Positions 43,652-52,595 of a stretch of 64,000 bases of DNA are shown here, one piece after another. Below the pieces are notes generated by a model. That model was not told the origin of the DNA. It was given only the letters and a program-made list of their open reading frames with translations, and did no database searches. Position 1 is the stretch's first letter; each line of letters begins with the position of its first letter. A program made the position numbers and the translations under genes. The DNA comes from N074bin45 sp039587475 (GTDB lineage: Bacteria > Gemmatimonadota > Gemmatimonadetes > Gemmatimonadales > GWC2-71-9): positions 1 through 64,000 of the forward strand of contig JBDHIK010000002.1 of assembly GCA_039587475.1 (NCBI GenBank), read 5' to 3'.

Positions 43652-43666
43652 CCTCGAGCGCCCCCT

Positions 43667-44143
43667 TTATCGCCGTCCCGATGACCAGTGGATGGCTCGA
43701 ATGCGCCAGCCGTCCGGGGTGCGGCTCAGCACCATCAACTCGGCGCCCCGGCTGTGGATGTCACGGCCTTGGTAGCTCCCATCCGTGAGACTCGCGGTAC
43801 TGACCCAGGCCACGTCTCCGGCAACGGTGACCGTGCGGTCGTCCACGACTCGGGTGACTCCCGCCAGGAACGCCATGTCGGCCGAGAGGTGGCCTGCGGC
43901 ATAATTGGCGCGTGTTTCGAGGTATCCGCCCTCGAGGATCACCGCGTCCGACGACAGGAGGTCCAGCGCTCCCGCGCTGTCGCCCGAGGCCAGCGCGACA
44001 TGGAACGCCTCGACCGCGTGCACCACGCCGGCGGAATCGGACTGGGCGGCCCCGACGGCGGGGGTCACCCCGATCAGCACCACCAACAGGAGACGACGCA
44101 GCACTGACCGGTCAGGGGTGATGGAGCTCTGCCTATTCATCAT
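43667..44143 (-). CDS. Secreted NTF2-like (SnoaL/DUF4440) protein
   Basis: Protein of 158 residues with a signal peptide (LLLVVLIGVTPAVGAAQ) and an NTF2-like domain: AVEAFHVALASGDSAGALDLL, then DAVILEGGYLETRANY and MVLSRTPDGWRIRAIHWSS. Function unknown. Two adjacent ATGs (44143 and 44140) are possible starts. It overlaps the end of the FkbM gene by eleven bases. Confidence 0.78.
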   Translation of the reverse strand: MMNRQSSITPDRSVLRRLLLVVLIGVTPAVGAAQSDSAGVVHAVEAFHVALASGDSAGALDLLSSDAVILEGGYLETRANYAAGHLSADMAFLAGVTRVVDDRTVTVAGDVAWVSTASLTDGSYQGRDIHSRGAELMVLSRTPDGWRIRAIHWSSGRR

Positions 44144-45017
44144 GGGCTCTCGGTGTGGCGTAGAGGTTCATCGTTTTCGTCAGGCTCGTCACGTCATCGC
44201 GACTCTTGATGGCCACCGGCTGACACGCAACGTCGAAGTCTTCGAACGCAAACAGGTCGTACCCATGACGGGTGATCGACGCATACAGCACGGCCTTCTC
44301 GTCCTGGTCGTCCTTGGCGAACACCTCGGCGACGATGACGGGTTTGTACTTCGCGATGAGATCGGAGATCGAGTCGAGGATCACGGCGTCGTATCCCTCA
44401 GCGTCCACCTTGATGAAGGTGAGCTTGGGAAGCCAGGCGGCGTAGTCGCGCTCCAGGAGTTTGGCCAGGTTGACGCCCTGGACCTTCGAGTCCTGGACAT
44501 ACTTTCCATGGCGACTCTTGGGAGACAGGGACACACCACCGTTGGCAAACGAAGCCTCCGAGGACACGAAGTAGAATTCGTCCTCCGTCTCGGAAATGGC
44601 GAACGGGAGTGGGACGATGTTGGTCTTGTCGCGATTCAACTCCGCGTTCTGCACCAGGATCCGGTAGACGAAGGGGTTGGGATCGAACCCCAGAACCAGG
44701 CCCGATGGTCCCGCGGCAAGGGCCATGGGGACGGTCGTGTCGCCGATATGTGCCCCGATGTCGAGGGCCAGGTCGCCTGGCGCAATGAATTGCCTGAAAA
44801 AGTCCACCGCTCCCTGTCGCAGGGGGATGTCGGAGACCAGCGGATTGGTCCAATTGGCGAATGCGACGGCCCCGTCATCCGCCAACTGATAGGTGTCGAC
44901 GCGGGACGGATACTCCCGGGTAAAGCGGCGGGCCCTTTTCCGGCGGAACGATTCCTTGAGGTAGGTCCACACCCCGGAGAATATATCCCGCCGGGAACCT
45001 GGAACCAGGCCGTTCAC
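44133..45017 (-). CDS. FkbM family methyltransferase
   Basis: SAM-dependent O-methyltransferase of about 294 residues. The core is VDFFRQFIAPGDLALDIGAHIGDTTVPMA (SAM motif I is LDIGAHIGD), then LVLGFDPNPFVY and, later, LTFIKVDAEGYDAVILDS, the FkbM signature. Such enzymes methylate sugars or polyketides, often for surface glycans. The frame is open to ATG 45227, but that extra part looks non-coding; GTG 45017 (VNGLVPGSRR) is a guess at the start. Confidence 0.8.
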   Translation of the reverse strand: MNGLVPGSRRDIFSGVWTYLKESFRRKRARRFTREYPSRVDTYQLADDGAVAFANWTNPLVSDIPLRQGAVDFFRQFIAPGDLALDIGAHIGDTTVPMALAAGPSGLVLGFDPNPFVYRILVQNAELNRDKTNIVPLPFAISETEDEFYFVSSEASFANGGVSLSPKSRHGKYVQDSKVQGVNLAKLLERDYAAWLPKLTFIKVDAEGYDAVILDSISDLIAKYKPVIVAEVFAKDDQDEKAVLYASITRHGYDLFAFEDFDVACQPVAIKSRDDVTSLTKTMNLYATPRAHDE

Positions 45018-45254
45018 CCTGCTGGATGTGGTGTTGTGGGGTGGCGTGGCAGCGGGCAGACCAGCCTCCAGGGGCTCAACGACGCCCAACAACGCCAGCG
45101 GCGAATCAATCAAACCGTGACTCACACAATGGCGAAGTTCCCGCCTCCCACCTAACCAGCGGTCCAGTCTCCTGGGCCATACCGCACCGGGTATGGGGCT
45201 CGCTGCGCGCCACTCCAGTGTCGTCACATCTGACCTCGTACCTCCCCGGTTCCG

Positions 45255-45812
45255 CTACCCCGGCCAGAACCCGGCAAACGCTCCCGCTGTCAGCGACCCC
45301 ACGATCAACGCGTCAAACAGGTTCTTCCAGACCGCGCTCCAGGGGCGCCCGAACCAGATGGCGTCCGGGATGATCCCCAGGCCATAGACCGCCCACGCGA
45401 ACGTCCCGACGAATCGGAACACTTCCCAGTACTCGGCCCCAGGCGCCAAGGATCTCGATGCCAGGTAGGCGACGGTTCCGCTGACGGTGAAGTAGTAGAT
45501 CAGCGACAGCACCATGTTCTTCCCCATGTTGGGGATGCCTCTCGGCAGGACGGTCAGAAACCCCACGGGGCCGTCGGTGAACAGCCTGGCCACTTCGGGA
45601 TCCTTGAGCGCGGCCGGCGTGGCGATGTTGGGAATGTTGTACTGACCGGGCGCGATATCCGGTCCCAGCGCGGCCCGTGCGCCGCCCTCGTCGGGGAGTG
45701 GCTTGAAATCCGACTTGTGGTAGGGCATCACCATCCAGATGATCGCGGCGGCGATGTAGACCAGGACACTGGCCAGAAGGATGGACAGCCACAACGACGC
45801 GATGGTGACCAT
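45255..45812 (-). CDS. Hypothetical four-helix membrane protein
   Basis: Protein of 185 residues with an N-terminal helix (SLWLSILLASVLVYIAAAII), an extracytoplasmic loop of about 75 residues, and three further helices (MVLSLIYYFTVSGTVAYLA; FVGTFAWAVYGLGIIP; ALIVGSLTAGAFAGFW). The loop motif YNIPNIATPAALKDPEVARLF looks conserved. I do not recognise a named family. It is preceded by a 141-base gap and ends 237 bases before the FkbM gene. Confidence 0.7.
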   Translation of the reverse strand: MVTIASLWLSILLASVLVYIAAAIIWMVMPYHKSDFKPLPDEGGARAALGPDIAPGQYNIPNIATPAALKDPEVARLFTDGPVGFLTVLPRGIPNMGKNMVLSLIYYFTVSGTVAYLASRSLAPGAEYWEVFRFVGTFAWAVYGLGIIPDAIWFGRPWSAVWKNLFDALIVGSLTAGAFAGFWPG

Positions 45813-45953
45813 TGGTACCTCGGGAAGGAGATGGCAGGTCGATGCTCGTGAACGTCGTGCGTGTTACGCCACCAGCGCGAACGCGGGGCCAGCGGCAATC
45901 CGACCCAACATGAGCCCCATCGGGTGGGACCGCAAGCGACCGGGCTCCTGCCG

Positions 45954-48407
45954 CTATTGGCGCTCGACCCGGTCGGGATCGGCCCAGGCCGCGTCGAGCA
46001 TCGCCGCCGTTCTGTCGAGACGGACCAACGGCTCGTAGTCGGTCGTGACCTCACCCCGTTCCAACAACGGCGCGATGATGTCCCGGGCGCGATCGATGTT
46101 GGCCTGGGCGTACTCGTAACGACCCCAGTAGACGGCATTCATCGCCAAGGCACGATAGCCGTCCGATCGGCGCGAGGTGAAACTGCTCCATTCGTCTTCG
46201 ACGATGGCATTGCCAACCCGGAAGATCGAGTCTGCCAAGGCATACTCCCCCATCCGCATGTAGGTCCAGGCTTCCGAGTACATGGTTCCGACCACCCCGA
46301 GGTTGCGTTCGCCCACCAGCGCCCGCTTGAGGTCGAGAGCCTCCTGGATGGCTGCCAAGCTCTCCTGGTAGCGACCAGCCCGACGCAGGTGTGACCCCAT
46401 GATCTCCATGGCGGCAATGGTGGACATGTGTTCCGGGCCCATCACCCTGGTACTCAACGTCAGGATGTCCGCGAACAGGGCGTCGGCCTCCTGAAAGCGC
46501 CCCAGGGTGTCGAGCAGGACCCCAAGACTGTGCTTGGCCCAGCGGAGCCGGCGGTCCTGGTCACCGAAGCGGGCCCGTTGCACACCCAACACGTCCCGGA
46601 ACAAACGTTCGGCCTCTTCGAAATCTCCGGTCTGGGTGTACAGCATATCCCCGAGGCGGAGCTTGGTTTCGAGGACATCGTCGTGCTCAAGACCGAGTAT
46701 CTCGGTCTGCTGCTCGAGGACCGAACGGTACAGGATTTCCGCCTCCTGCAGGTGGCCACTCCGCAAGCGCCAGACGGCCAGGGCCCTGAGACTGTGAATG
46801 GTGTCCGGATGGTCCTTGCCCTGGACCTCGGTGCGGCGTGCCAGGGCCTCGCGTTGCAGGGCCTCGCCTTCACGGTACCAGCCACGGGCCATGGCCACCC
46901 GCGCCATGAGCTCAAGGGTATTGAGCGTGACGGGATGGTCGCTTCCCAGAACCCTCTGGTCCATCGCCAGCGATTCGCGCACCAGCGCCACGTTCGTTTC
47001 GTGGTCACCGAGACGGGCCTCCGCGCCGGCCAGATGCCGGAGGCTTGCCGCCAGCTCAGGGCTGCCGTCCGGATCGGCCGCTCGCCGCAGCGTCAGCGCC
47101 CGGGTGAACAGGTCCCGTGCCATGTCGTAGCGCGACAGGTTGATGGCCACCTGGCCCATGGCGTCATACATCTGCGCCTGAACCAGAGGCTGGTCTTCGA
47201 GGGCCTCGGCGCGCTCGATGCCGCGCGCGAACAGGTCGCCGGCCGTCACCGAATCCATCAGGCCCTCGGTCGCGTCATTGGCCTGAAACAGGCCAATGAG
47301 AAACGCCGTGGCGTCCTCGGACTGGCGGCGAGACACTTCGGCGCGGTCGCGTTCGCGGCTGGCTTTGGCCGCCAGCAGCGAAGCCGTGACCACTCCGGCG
47401 ATCAACAACACCAGGACGAGGGCTGCACTGGCGACGGGCATTCGGTGCCGGCGGAGGAAGCGTGAGGCGCGATACGCAGCAGAGTCCGGACGGGCCAGGA
47501 TCGGTCGCCGGTCCAGGTAGCGTTGCATGTCCTCGCCCAGATCCCGCATGGAGGCGTAACGCCGGTCCGGCTCCTTGGCCAACGCCTTGAGGACGATCGA
47601 ATCGAGATCCCCGGCGAGCTCACGTCGCAGGCGGGCGTCCCGCACCCGGGCGCTGGGTCGTTCGGGGGTGTACTGGCACACGATGCGCTCGACATCGGCC
47701 GCAGGCAGTCCATCGACCTCATAGGGCGGCATGCCGGTCAGCGCCTCGTACAACAGGACGCCACAGGCATATACGTCGGTGGCTGTGGTGACCGGATCTC
47801 CCCGCACCTGCTCCGGGCTGGCGTAGGCCGGTGTGAGCCACATACCGGTCTGTGAGTGATCCGTTCCGGTCGAGGATCCGGCGCCGCCCCCTGTCAGTTT
47901 GGCAATTCCGAAATCGAGCAGCTTGGCTCGACCCTCCGACGTCACCATGATGTTCCGGGGCTTGAGATCTCGATGGACCACCAGTTGCTGGTGGGCGTAC
48001 TGCACGGCGTCGCACACGTCGAGAAAGAGGTGCAGGCGGGCTTCCACGCCGAGCTGGCCCCGTTCACAATACTCGAGGAGGGTGGTGCCCTCGATGTATT
48101 CCATGGCGATGTAGGACCGGCCCTCCCTCGTCGTGCCCCCATCGATGAAGCGCGCAATACCCGGATGCTCCAGCCGTGCCAGGATGCGGCGCTCGCTCCG
48201 GAGCTGTCCGGCCAGGAGCGGGTCCCCCACCCCCGCCCCCGCATCGCTCGTCAGGAGCTTGAGCGCCACGCGTTGCGTGAAGTCCGCTCCTTCCCGCTCG
48301 GCCAGGTACACCGCGCCCATCCCGCCCCGGCCCAATTGCGACAGGATGCGGTAGGGCCCGACCCGGTCGGGCTCACCGGTGGCTTCTCTGGGCCGGGTGG
48401 TATCCAT
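45954..48407 (-). CDS. Ser/Thr protein kinase with TPR repeats
   Basis: Protein of about 817 residues. The N-terminal Hanks-type kinase is complete: LGRGGMGAVYLA, catalytic HRDLKPRN, DFG in LLDFGIAKL and a juxtamembrane end. One membrane helix (SAALVLVLLIAGVVTASLLA) follows near residue 335, then about 450 residues of tetratricopeptide repeats outside, spaced as in bacterial signalling proteins (ASLRHLAGAEARLGDHETN). The kinase would sense an external or protein ligand through the TPRs. ATG 48407 is preferred to TTG 48416; neither has a good ribosome site. Confidence 0.9.
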   Translation of the reverse strand: MDTTRPREATGEPDRVGPYRILSQLGRGGMGAVYLAEREGADFTQRVALKLLTSDAGAGVGDPLLAGQLRSERRILARLEHPGIARFIDGGTTREGRSYIAMEYIEGTTLLEYCERGQLGVEARLHLFLDVCDAVQYAHQQLVVHRDLKPRNIMVTSEGRAKLLDFGIAKLTGGGAGSSTGTDHSQTGMWLTPAYASPEQVRGDPVTTATDVYACGVLLYEALTGMPPYEVDGLPAADVERIVCQYTPERPSARVRDARLRRELAGDLDSIVLKALAKEPDRRYASMRDLGEDMQRYLDRRPILARPDSAAYRASRFLRRHRMPVASAALVLVLLIAGVVTASLLAAKASRERDRAEVSRRQSEDATAFLIGLFQANDATEGLMDSVTAGDLFARGIERAEALEDQPLVQAQMYDAMGQVAINLSRYDMARDLFTRALTLRRAADPDGSPELAASLRHLAGAEARLGDHETNVALVRESLAMDQRVLGSDHPVTLNTLELMARVAMARGWYREGEALQREALARRTEVQGKDHPDTIHSLRALAVWRLRSGHLQEAEILYRSVLEQQTEILGLEHDDVLETKLRLGDMLYTQTGDFEEAERLFRDVLGVQRARFGDQDRRLRWAKHSLGVLLDTLGRFQEADALFADILTLSTRVMGPEHMSTIAAMEIMGSHLRRAGRYQESLAAIQEALDLKRALVGERNLGVVGTMYSEAWTYMRMGEYALADSIFRVGNAIVEDEWSSFTSRRSDGYRALAMNAVYWGRYEYAQANIDRARDIIAPLLERGEVTTDYEPLVRLDRTAAMLDAAWADPDRVERQ

Positions 48408-48463
48408 AGGGAGCAAACTTGTTGTCTGAGGTTCGGAAGTGCTACCCGAACGGGGGCTCGACC

Positions 48464-49054
48464 TCAGTCCCGGCCGCGGACCAGAGCCTCGAGACTGTAG
48501 GCCGGACAGATCGCGTTGGAGATGTAATCACGCAGCGAGGTCGCAACCCGGCGGACCTGCCGCTCCACATCGGGGTCGGTTGGTGTGCCGTCGTCGGCAA
48601 AGGCCTGCTTGACGTTGGCGACCGATACCGGTCCCGGAAGCACGATGGCGCCCACGTGAGAGCAGACCCCGCGCAACTGTTCCAGTGACTTGATGGCCCC
48701 GATGCGCCCCGCGGCCACTCCGAGGAGCGCCACGGGCTTACCACTCATGACCGATGGAAAGCCGAGGTTCTCGATCATGAGCTTGAGCATGGCGCTGAAC
48801 GTGCCGTGGTACTCCGGCGTGGCTAGGACCAGGCCCGTGGCCGTCCGGACCGCCTCGACCATTGCGGCGGTCGCGTCCCCGGAACCGTGTCCCGGGAACC
48901 CCAGGTCCAGCTGGGCCGGGTCAATGACCGTGACCGCAATGTTCGGGTCGCGCTCCAGTTCGTCCGTCACCACTGCAAGCGCCTTGCCGGTGTAGGAGCC
49001 GGGGCGACTGGTGCCGAGGAGACAGGTGACGCGGATGTGTGGAGCGGAAATCAT
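48464..49054 (-). CDS. NADPH-dependent FMN reductase
   Basis: Flavoprotein of 196 residues of the NAD(P)H:FMN reductase/chromate reductase family. GTSRPGSYTGK binds the FMN phosphate; ATPEYHGTFSAMLK and NLGFPSVMSGKPVALLGV are family motifs. It may supply reduced flavin or protect from quinones and metals. Cytoplasmic, no signal. It ends 56 bases before the kinase gene on the same strand. Start at ATG 49054. Confidence 0.9.
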   Translation of the reverse strand: MISAPHIRVTCLLGTSRPGSYTGKALAVVTDELERDPNIAVTVIDPAQLDLGFPGHGSGDATAAMVEAVRTATGLVLATPEYHGTFSAMLKLMIENLGFPSVMSGKPVALLGVAAGRIGAIKSLEQLRGVCSHVGAIVLPGPVSVANVKQAFADDGTPTDPDVERQVRRVATSLRDYISNAICPAYSLEALVRGRD

Positions 49055-49109
49055 TGATGTACTCCGAATCGTCTGGCGTGGTTGCGACCGCCGCGGCGGC
49101 GAGCGGGGA

Positions 49110-49796
49110 TCAATGCAAGGCGGTGCCGCAGCCCCGAAGTTCCGTCTCGTCGAGGTGCAGCACGACGGTGCCGTCGAAACTCTCTCCGCTCATCGAATCG
49201 GTACACGGGTCGGCGGTGAGGGTCACGGTGAGCGTGTGATCGGATGCCCTGGCGTCCCACACGGTTCCTGCGAACGCCGAGCCGACCGTCGGTGTGGGAG
49301 TGGCGAAACGGTAGTGTTCGGTGGCGTAGGCCGAAACCAGGCGCATCGAATCCGCGGCGATTTCCAAGGTCCAGCCCGGCTCGTTGCCCGCGGCCCAGAA
49401 GTCGGCTCCTCGCAACTTGGCATCTTCGATGATCGAACGGCGCCGCTGCTCCTGGCAAGTGGTCAGGTCGCCGCCGCCACGATCGATGGTCGCCTCGGCG
49501 CCCCGACTCCACCACATCAGGGTTTCATCTCCGTACTTGGCGCCGGAGGCCGAGGGGAGGCGCGGCAGTTTGACCGTAGCCGACGGCAGGAACAGCCACA
49601 GATGGTCGTCGCCCTCATGGTTGGCGACGACGGTGGTCTGGTCGTCACAGTCATAGGCGAAGGTCGACAACTCCGGCACGCTCTCGACCGAGCGGGCCGA
49701 GGTGCCCATCGGGCCACCACGATCGGCGCCATGGCACGCCAGCAGCGCGGCACTCGCGATCGCCGTCGGCAGTCGAGCCCGGCGCCACGGATTCAC
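49110..49796 (-). CDS. MliC-domain lipoprotein with C-terminal COG3650-like domain
   Basis: Lipoprotein of about 228 residues. Signal and lipobox SAALLAC come first. The MliC domain (about 45-110) starts FAYDCDDQTTVVAN and holds SASGAKYGDETLMWW and GAEATIDR, the hallmark of inhibitors of C-type lysozyme. A second domain begins near ADFWAAGNEPGWTLEI and ends in LRGCGTALH, as in COG3650 membrane proteins. The GTG start overlaps the FHA stop. It ends the four-gene run that begins with cytochrome c. Protection of the wall against lysozyme is a reasonable role. Confidence 0.8.
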   Translation of the reverse strand: MNPWRRARLPTAIASAALLACHGADRGGPMGTSARSVESVPELSTFAYDCDDQTTVVANHEGDDHLWLFLPSATVKLPRLPSASGAKYGDETLMWWSRGAEATIDRGGGDLTTCQEQRRRSIIEDAKLRGADFWAAGNEPGWTLEIAADSMRLVSAYATEHYRFATPTPTVGSAFAGTVWDARASDHTLTVTLTADPCTDSMSGESFDGTVVLHLDETELRGCGTALH

Positions 49797-50755
49797 GGCT
49801 GCACCATGCCGTCGACCTCTTCCTGCAGCGCGGCACTGCGGCGTCGGAAGTCCTCGACGGTCACCTTGGGGAGCAACGATACTCCGACGGGTTTGAGCGT
49901 TCCGCTCCAGGGGATTTCGTTGGAGAAGGTATCCTCGGCTGCCAGGGCGAACATGCTCATCGCAGCCACGACCCCCGCCGTGATCCACGCCGTCACGGCG
50001 ACTTGGCGCCTGACCGGCATGGTCCCCACGATGCCGAAATGTCCGAACAACCCGCTGCCAAACAATGCCAGCGCCACCAATCCCATCAGGAGTCCCACCA
50101 GCGAGGACCACGAGAACATGAACTCGAAGTATTCGGTGACGATGGCCGTCACCAGGAACAGGGCACTGATCAGGGCGGCCCAGGTAAGGTGCATCCAGAA
50201 GCGGAACTGCTGGCTCACCACCCGACCGGCGAAGGCCCATGCTCCGGCCCAGAGCCCCAGGAGCACCAGGCCGCCGAACGCTCCTCCAATGGCCTCCGCC
50301 CGGGTGACCTCCTCATAGCTGCTCTGGTAGTACATGGTCGCGAACAGCACCAAGGCGCCCAGGACGATGAGCCGGCGCCGAGGGGCCGTACCGATCACGG
50401 TCAACAAGTCGCGGTGCTGTCGAGTCTCCTTGAGGGTGGGCGCCACCGCCGCGCCAATGGCCTGGTAGCGCAGCTCGGTTTGCCCGATTCGGAAGACGAG
50501 TCCTGACACCAGCACCAAATGGGGCACCCGGTCCCGGCCGGTCCCGAACAGGCCGTTGTCGCTGTCCAGGTCCCGTGCCAGGATGGAGTCCTCAGTGCGA
50601 ACGATCGCCAGGTGATGTGGGCTCACATAGGGGTCGTCGAGGATGAGATCGTTGTCGTAACCGCGACCGACGGTGATCGCTTCTCCGGTCACCGCGTGGC
50701 GCGCGACCACCCGTCCGCGACGGTCCAGGACCTCGAGGTACCCTAGCGGATCCAT
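49793..50755 (-). CDS. FHA-domain integral membrane protein
   Basis: Protein of 320 residues. An FHA domain at about 5-100 (AITVGRGYDNDLILDDPYVS, PHHLAIV) binds phosphothreonine. About five or six helices follow (for example LIVLGALVLFATMYYQ and GLVLLGLWAGAWAFAG). It overlaps the protease by 13 bases, so its translation depends on it. An FHA protein would let a phosphorylation signal, perhaps from a kinase such as that at 45954-48407, act on a membrane complex. That link is inference. Confidence 0.85.
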   Translation of the reverse strand: MDPLGYLEVLDRRGRVVARHAVTGEAITVGRGYDNDLILDDPYVSPHHLAIVRTEDSILARDLDSDNGLFGTGRDRVPHLVLVSGLVFRIGQTELRYQAIGAAVAPTLKETRQHRDLLTVIGTAPRRRLIVLGALVLFATMYYQSSYEEVTRAEAIGGAFGGLVLLGLWAGAWAFAGRVVSQQFRFWMHLTWAALISALFLVTAIVTEYFEFMFSWSSLVGLLMGLVALALFGSGLFGHFGIVGTMPVRRQVAVTAWITAGVVAAMSMFALAAEDTFSNEIPWSGTLKPVGVSLLPKVTVEDFRRRSAALQEEVDGMVQP

Positions 50756-52014
50756 TCGAGCGCCTCCAGGTAGCGCGCCATGATGTCCAGGGCGTTCTCG
50801 AAGCTCACGCCGGACAGCACCAGGCTCGTCTCCAGTCCGACATCGGTCCCACCCAGGACGGCCGCCTTGATGACCGCGTCATAGAGTCCCTGTAGCTTGC
50901 GATACCCCCGGACACAGAACACGGCCTTGAGGGTCAGGTGCGAGGTGCGCACCGTTCGGTCCTCGCACGTGAAGCGGGTGACCTCGTCCTCGTTGCCGGC
51001 GAACCAGCGATCCGCCATCTGAAAGTCATCGGAATACAACGAATAGAAGCGGAACCGATTCAACTGGTCGCCTTCCAGCAGTCGGTGCCACAGCCGGACC
51101 ACGCCCGACTCCATGTCGCTCGAAATGAAGATGTAGTCGTCGGTGCCGCATTGATGATCGACCAGGCTGTATGGCGCATCGTCGTCGGTGGTCGTGTCGC
51201 CCCAGCAATTGAAATACGGCGCCAACTTCGACGGCACACGGTACGGCCCCATGGTCACCGTGTCGTAGTCCCCGGCCAACAGGGGCCCGAGATAGGCCTC
51301 CTGGTGCTGGTCGATCTGGTGCTGCACCAATGGCAACAGGTCGTCTGGTGTCCGGTACCCAGGGGCTTGGACCTCTTCCATGAGCCGCAGGGCGCGACGT
51401 ACCGGCACCAGGAAGCTGACCTCGTTTCCGGCGGTGGCGACATTGATTCCCACGACCTCGCCGCCCGCCGTGATGGTAGGGCCACCGCTCATCCCGGGAT
51501 TGATGGGGCCGGTGAAGTGGATGCGCTCGTAGCGGGTGTGTTCGAGCATCCCGTTGAAGGTGCCCTCCGCGATCGTCAGGCCCAATTCGTAGGGATGCCC
51601 CATCGAATACAGACGCCGCCCCTGGGCCACCGCGATTTCGGTCAAGGTGAAGTGCGATCCGACCAGGACCTCGCCCTGAATGACCGCCAGGTCGTGCACC
51701 ACATCGAGTGCCAGCACCCGGACCGGGACGGTCTGCCCCGCTTCGGTAATGGCGACGGCGACGTAGCGTTCAGGGTCGTGGATCAGTTTGGAGATGACGT
51801 GGTAGTTGGTGATCAGGTGACCACGATCGCTGACCAGGAACCCGGAACCGGTCACCGCCTTCGCGGCCGAGCCGGCCTCGCGCACTTCGATCTTGACGAC
51901 CCGGCCCGAGTAGCGGTCGAACACGTCGGCCGTGCTCGACGGCTCCTGTTGCGCCAGCGCTGGCCCGGCCACACAGGTGAGGGCCCACGCCACGAGAGCC
52001 ACCCGGAGTCTCAT
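50743..52014 (-). CDS. Trypsin-like (HtrA-type) serine protease, secreted
   Basis: Protein of about 423 residues with a signal peptide (LRVALVAWALTCVAGPALAQ). The protease domain has all three catalytic parts: ITNYHV (His), VHDLAVI (Asp) and NPGMSGGP (Ser). After about residue 220 there is no PDZ domain; instead a C-terminal half of about 200 residues with no family that I recognise. ATG 52014 overlaps the stop of the cytochrome gene. The protease is probably periplasmic and may act on envelope stress or on the products of its neighbours. Confidence 0.85.
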   Translation of the reverse strand: MRLRVALVAWALTCVAGPALAQQEPSSTADVFDRYSGRVVKIEVREAGSAAKAVTGSGFLVSDRGHLITNYHVISKLIHDPERYVAVAITEAGQTVPVRVLALDVVHDLAVIQGEVLVGSHFTLTEIAVAQGRRLYSMGHPYELGLTIAEGTFNGMLEHTRYERIHFTGPINPGMSGGPTITAGGEVVGINVATAGNEVSFLVPVRRALRLMEEVQAPGYRTPDDLLPLVQHQIDQHQEAYLGPLLAGDYDTVTMGPYRVPSKLAPYFNCWGDTTTDDDAPYSLVDHQCGTDDYIFISSDMESGVVRLWHRLLEGDQLNRFRFYSLYSDDFQMADRWFAGNEDEVTRFTCEDRTVRTSHLTLKAVFCVRGYRKLQGLYDAVIKAAVLGGTDVGLETSLVLSGVSFENALDIMARYLEALEWIR

Positions 52015-52412
52015 TCGATCCCGGCCTGTTGCTGCAACCAGCGCACGTAGGCAATGATGCGGTCGACCTGTTCCGGGGGCAGCTCCGGCATGGCCGGCAT
52101 GGCCCCGAACGACCAATGGTGCGGCGCCACGCCACGCTGTACCGCCAGGTGGAATGCCGCATCGGCATGGTGGCCCGGCCGATAGACATCGTCGACCAGA
52201 GGCGGCCCCTCAACGGAGCCGCGACCCTCGGGCCCGTGACACCTGGCGCAACTACCGTTGTACATGGTCTCCCCCGCAATCAGGCTGGCAGGCGGAGGTC
52301 CGGGATCGAAGTCGGCCAGGCCCGGGCCGTCGCCAGAGGCACAGGCCGTCAGCCAGGCGAGCATGGAGACGCAGCCCCATAGCCGGCTCGCCATCTCAGG
52401 GGGTAACGCCAT
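52011..52412 (-). CDS. Cytochrome c lipoprotein, single haem
   Basis: Small cytochrome of about 133 residues. The signal ends at LAWLTAC (lipobox, Cys24). The haem motif is CARCH within YNGSCARCHGPEGRG, and an axial Met is likely in FGAMPAMPELP. The C terminus (VDRIIAYVRWLQQQAG) is the usual last helix. It should be anchored to a membrane and carry electrons in the periplasm. ATG 52412 is used because GAGG lies four bases upstream; ATG 52394 is an alternative. First gene of the run ending at 49110. Confidence 0.87.
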   Translation of the reverse strand: MALPPEMASRLWGCVSMLAWLTACASGDGPGLADFDPGPPPASLIAGETMYNGSCARCHGPEGRGSVEGPPLVDDVYRPGHHADAAFHLAVQRGVAPHHWSFGAMPAMPELPPEQVDRIIAYVRWLQQQAGIE

Positions 52413-52595
52413 GTGCCTCAGGTGGTTGAAGATGAAGTAAGATGGGTCCCGAGGCCACGGGATTCAACGTGCGGGCCCCCCGGGGCGCCGATCGTTGGGA
52501 ATGGAAAAAGAATGAAGGCCAATTCATGATCATCTCATCATAACTCAATTCGCATACAGGCATACTTAGGCCACACCCAAGCCGGGAATAGTTCT

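Noticed and set aside
48431..48451. GTTCGG / CCGAAC hairpin between the kinase and FMN reductase genes
   Set aside because: No T run follows on either strand, so it is not a convincing terminator.
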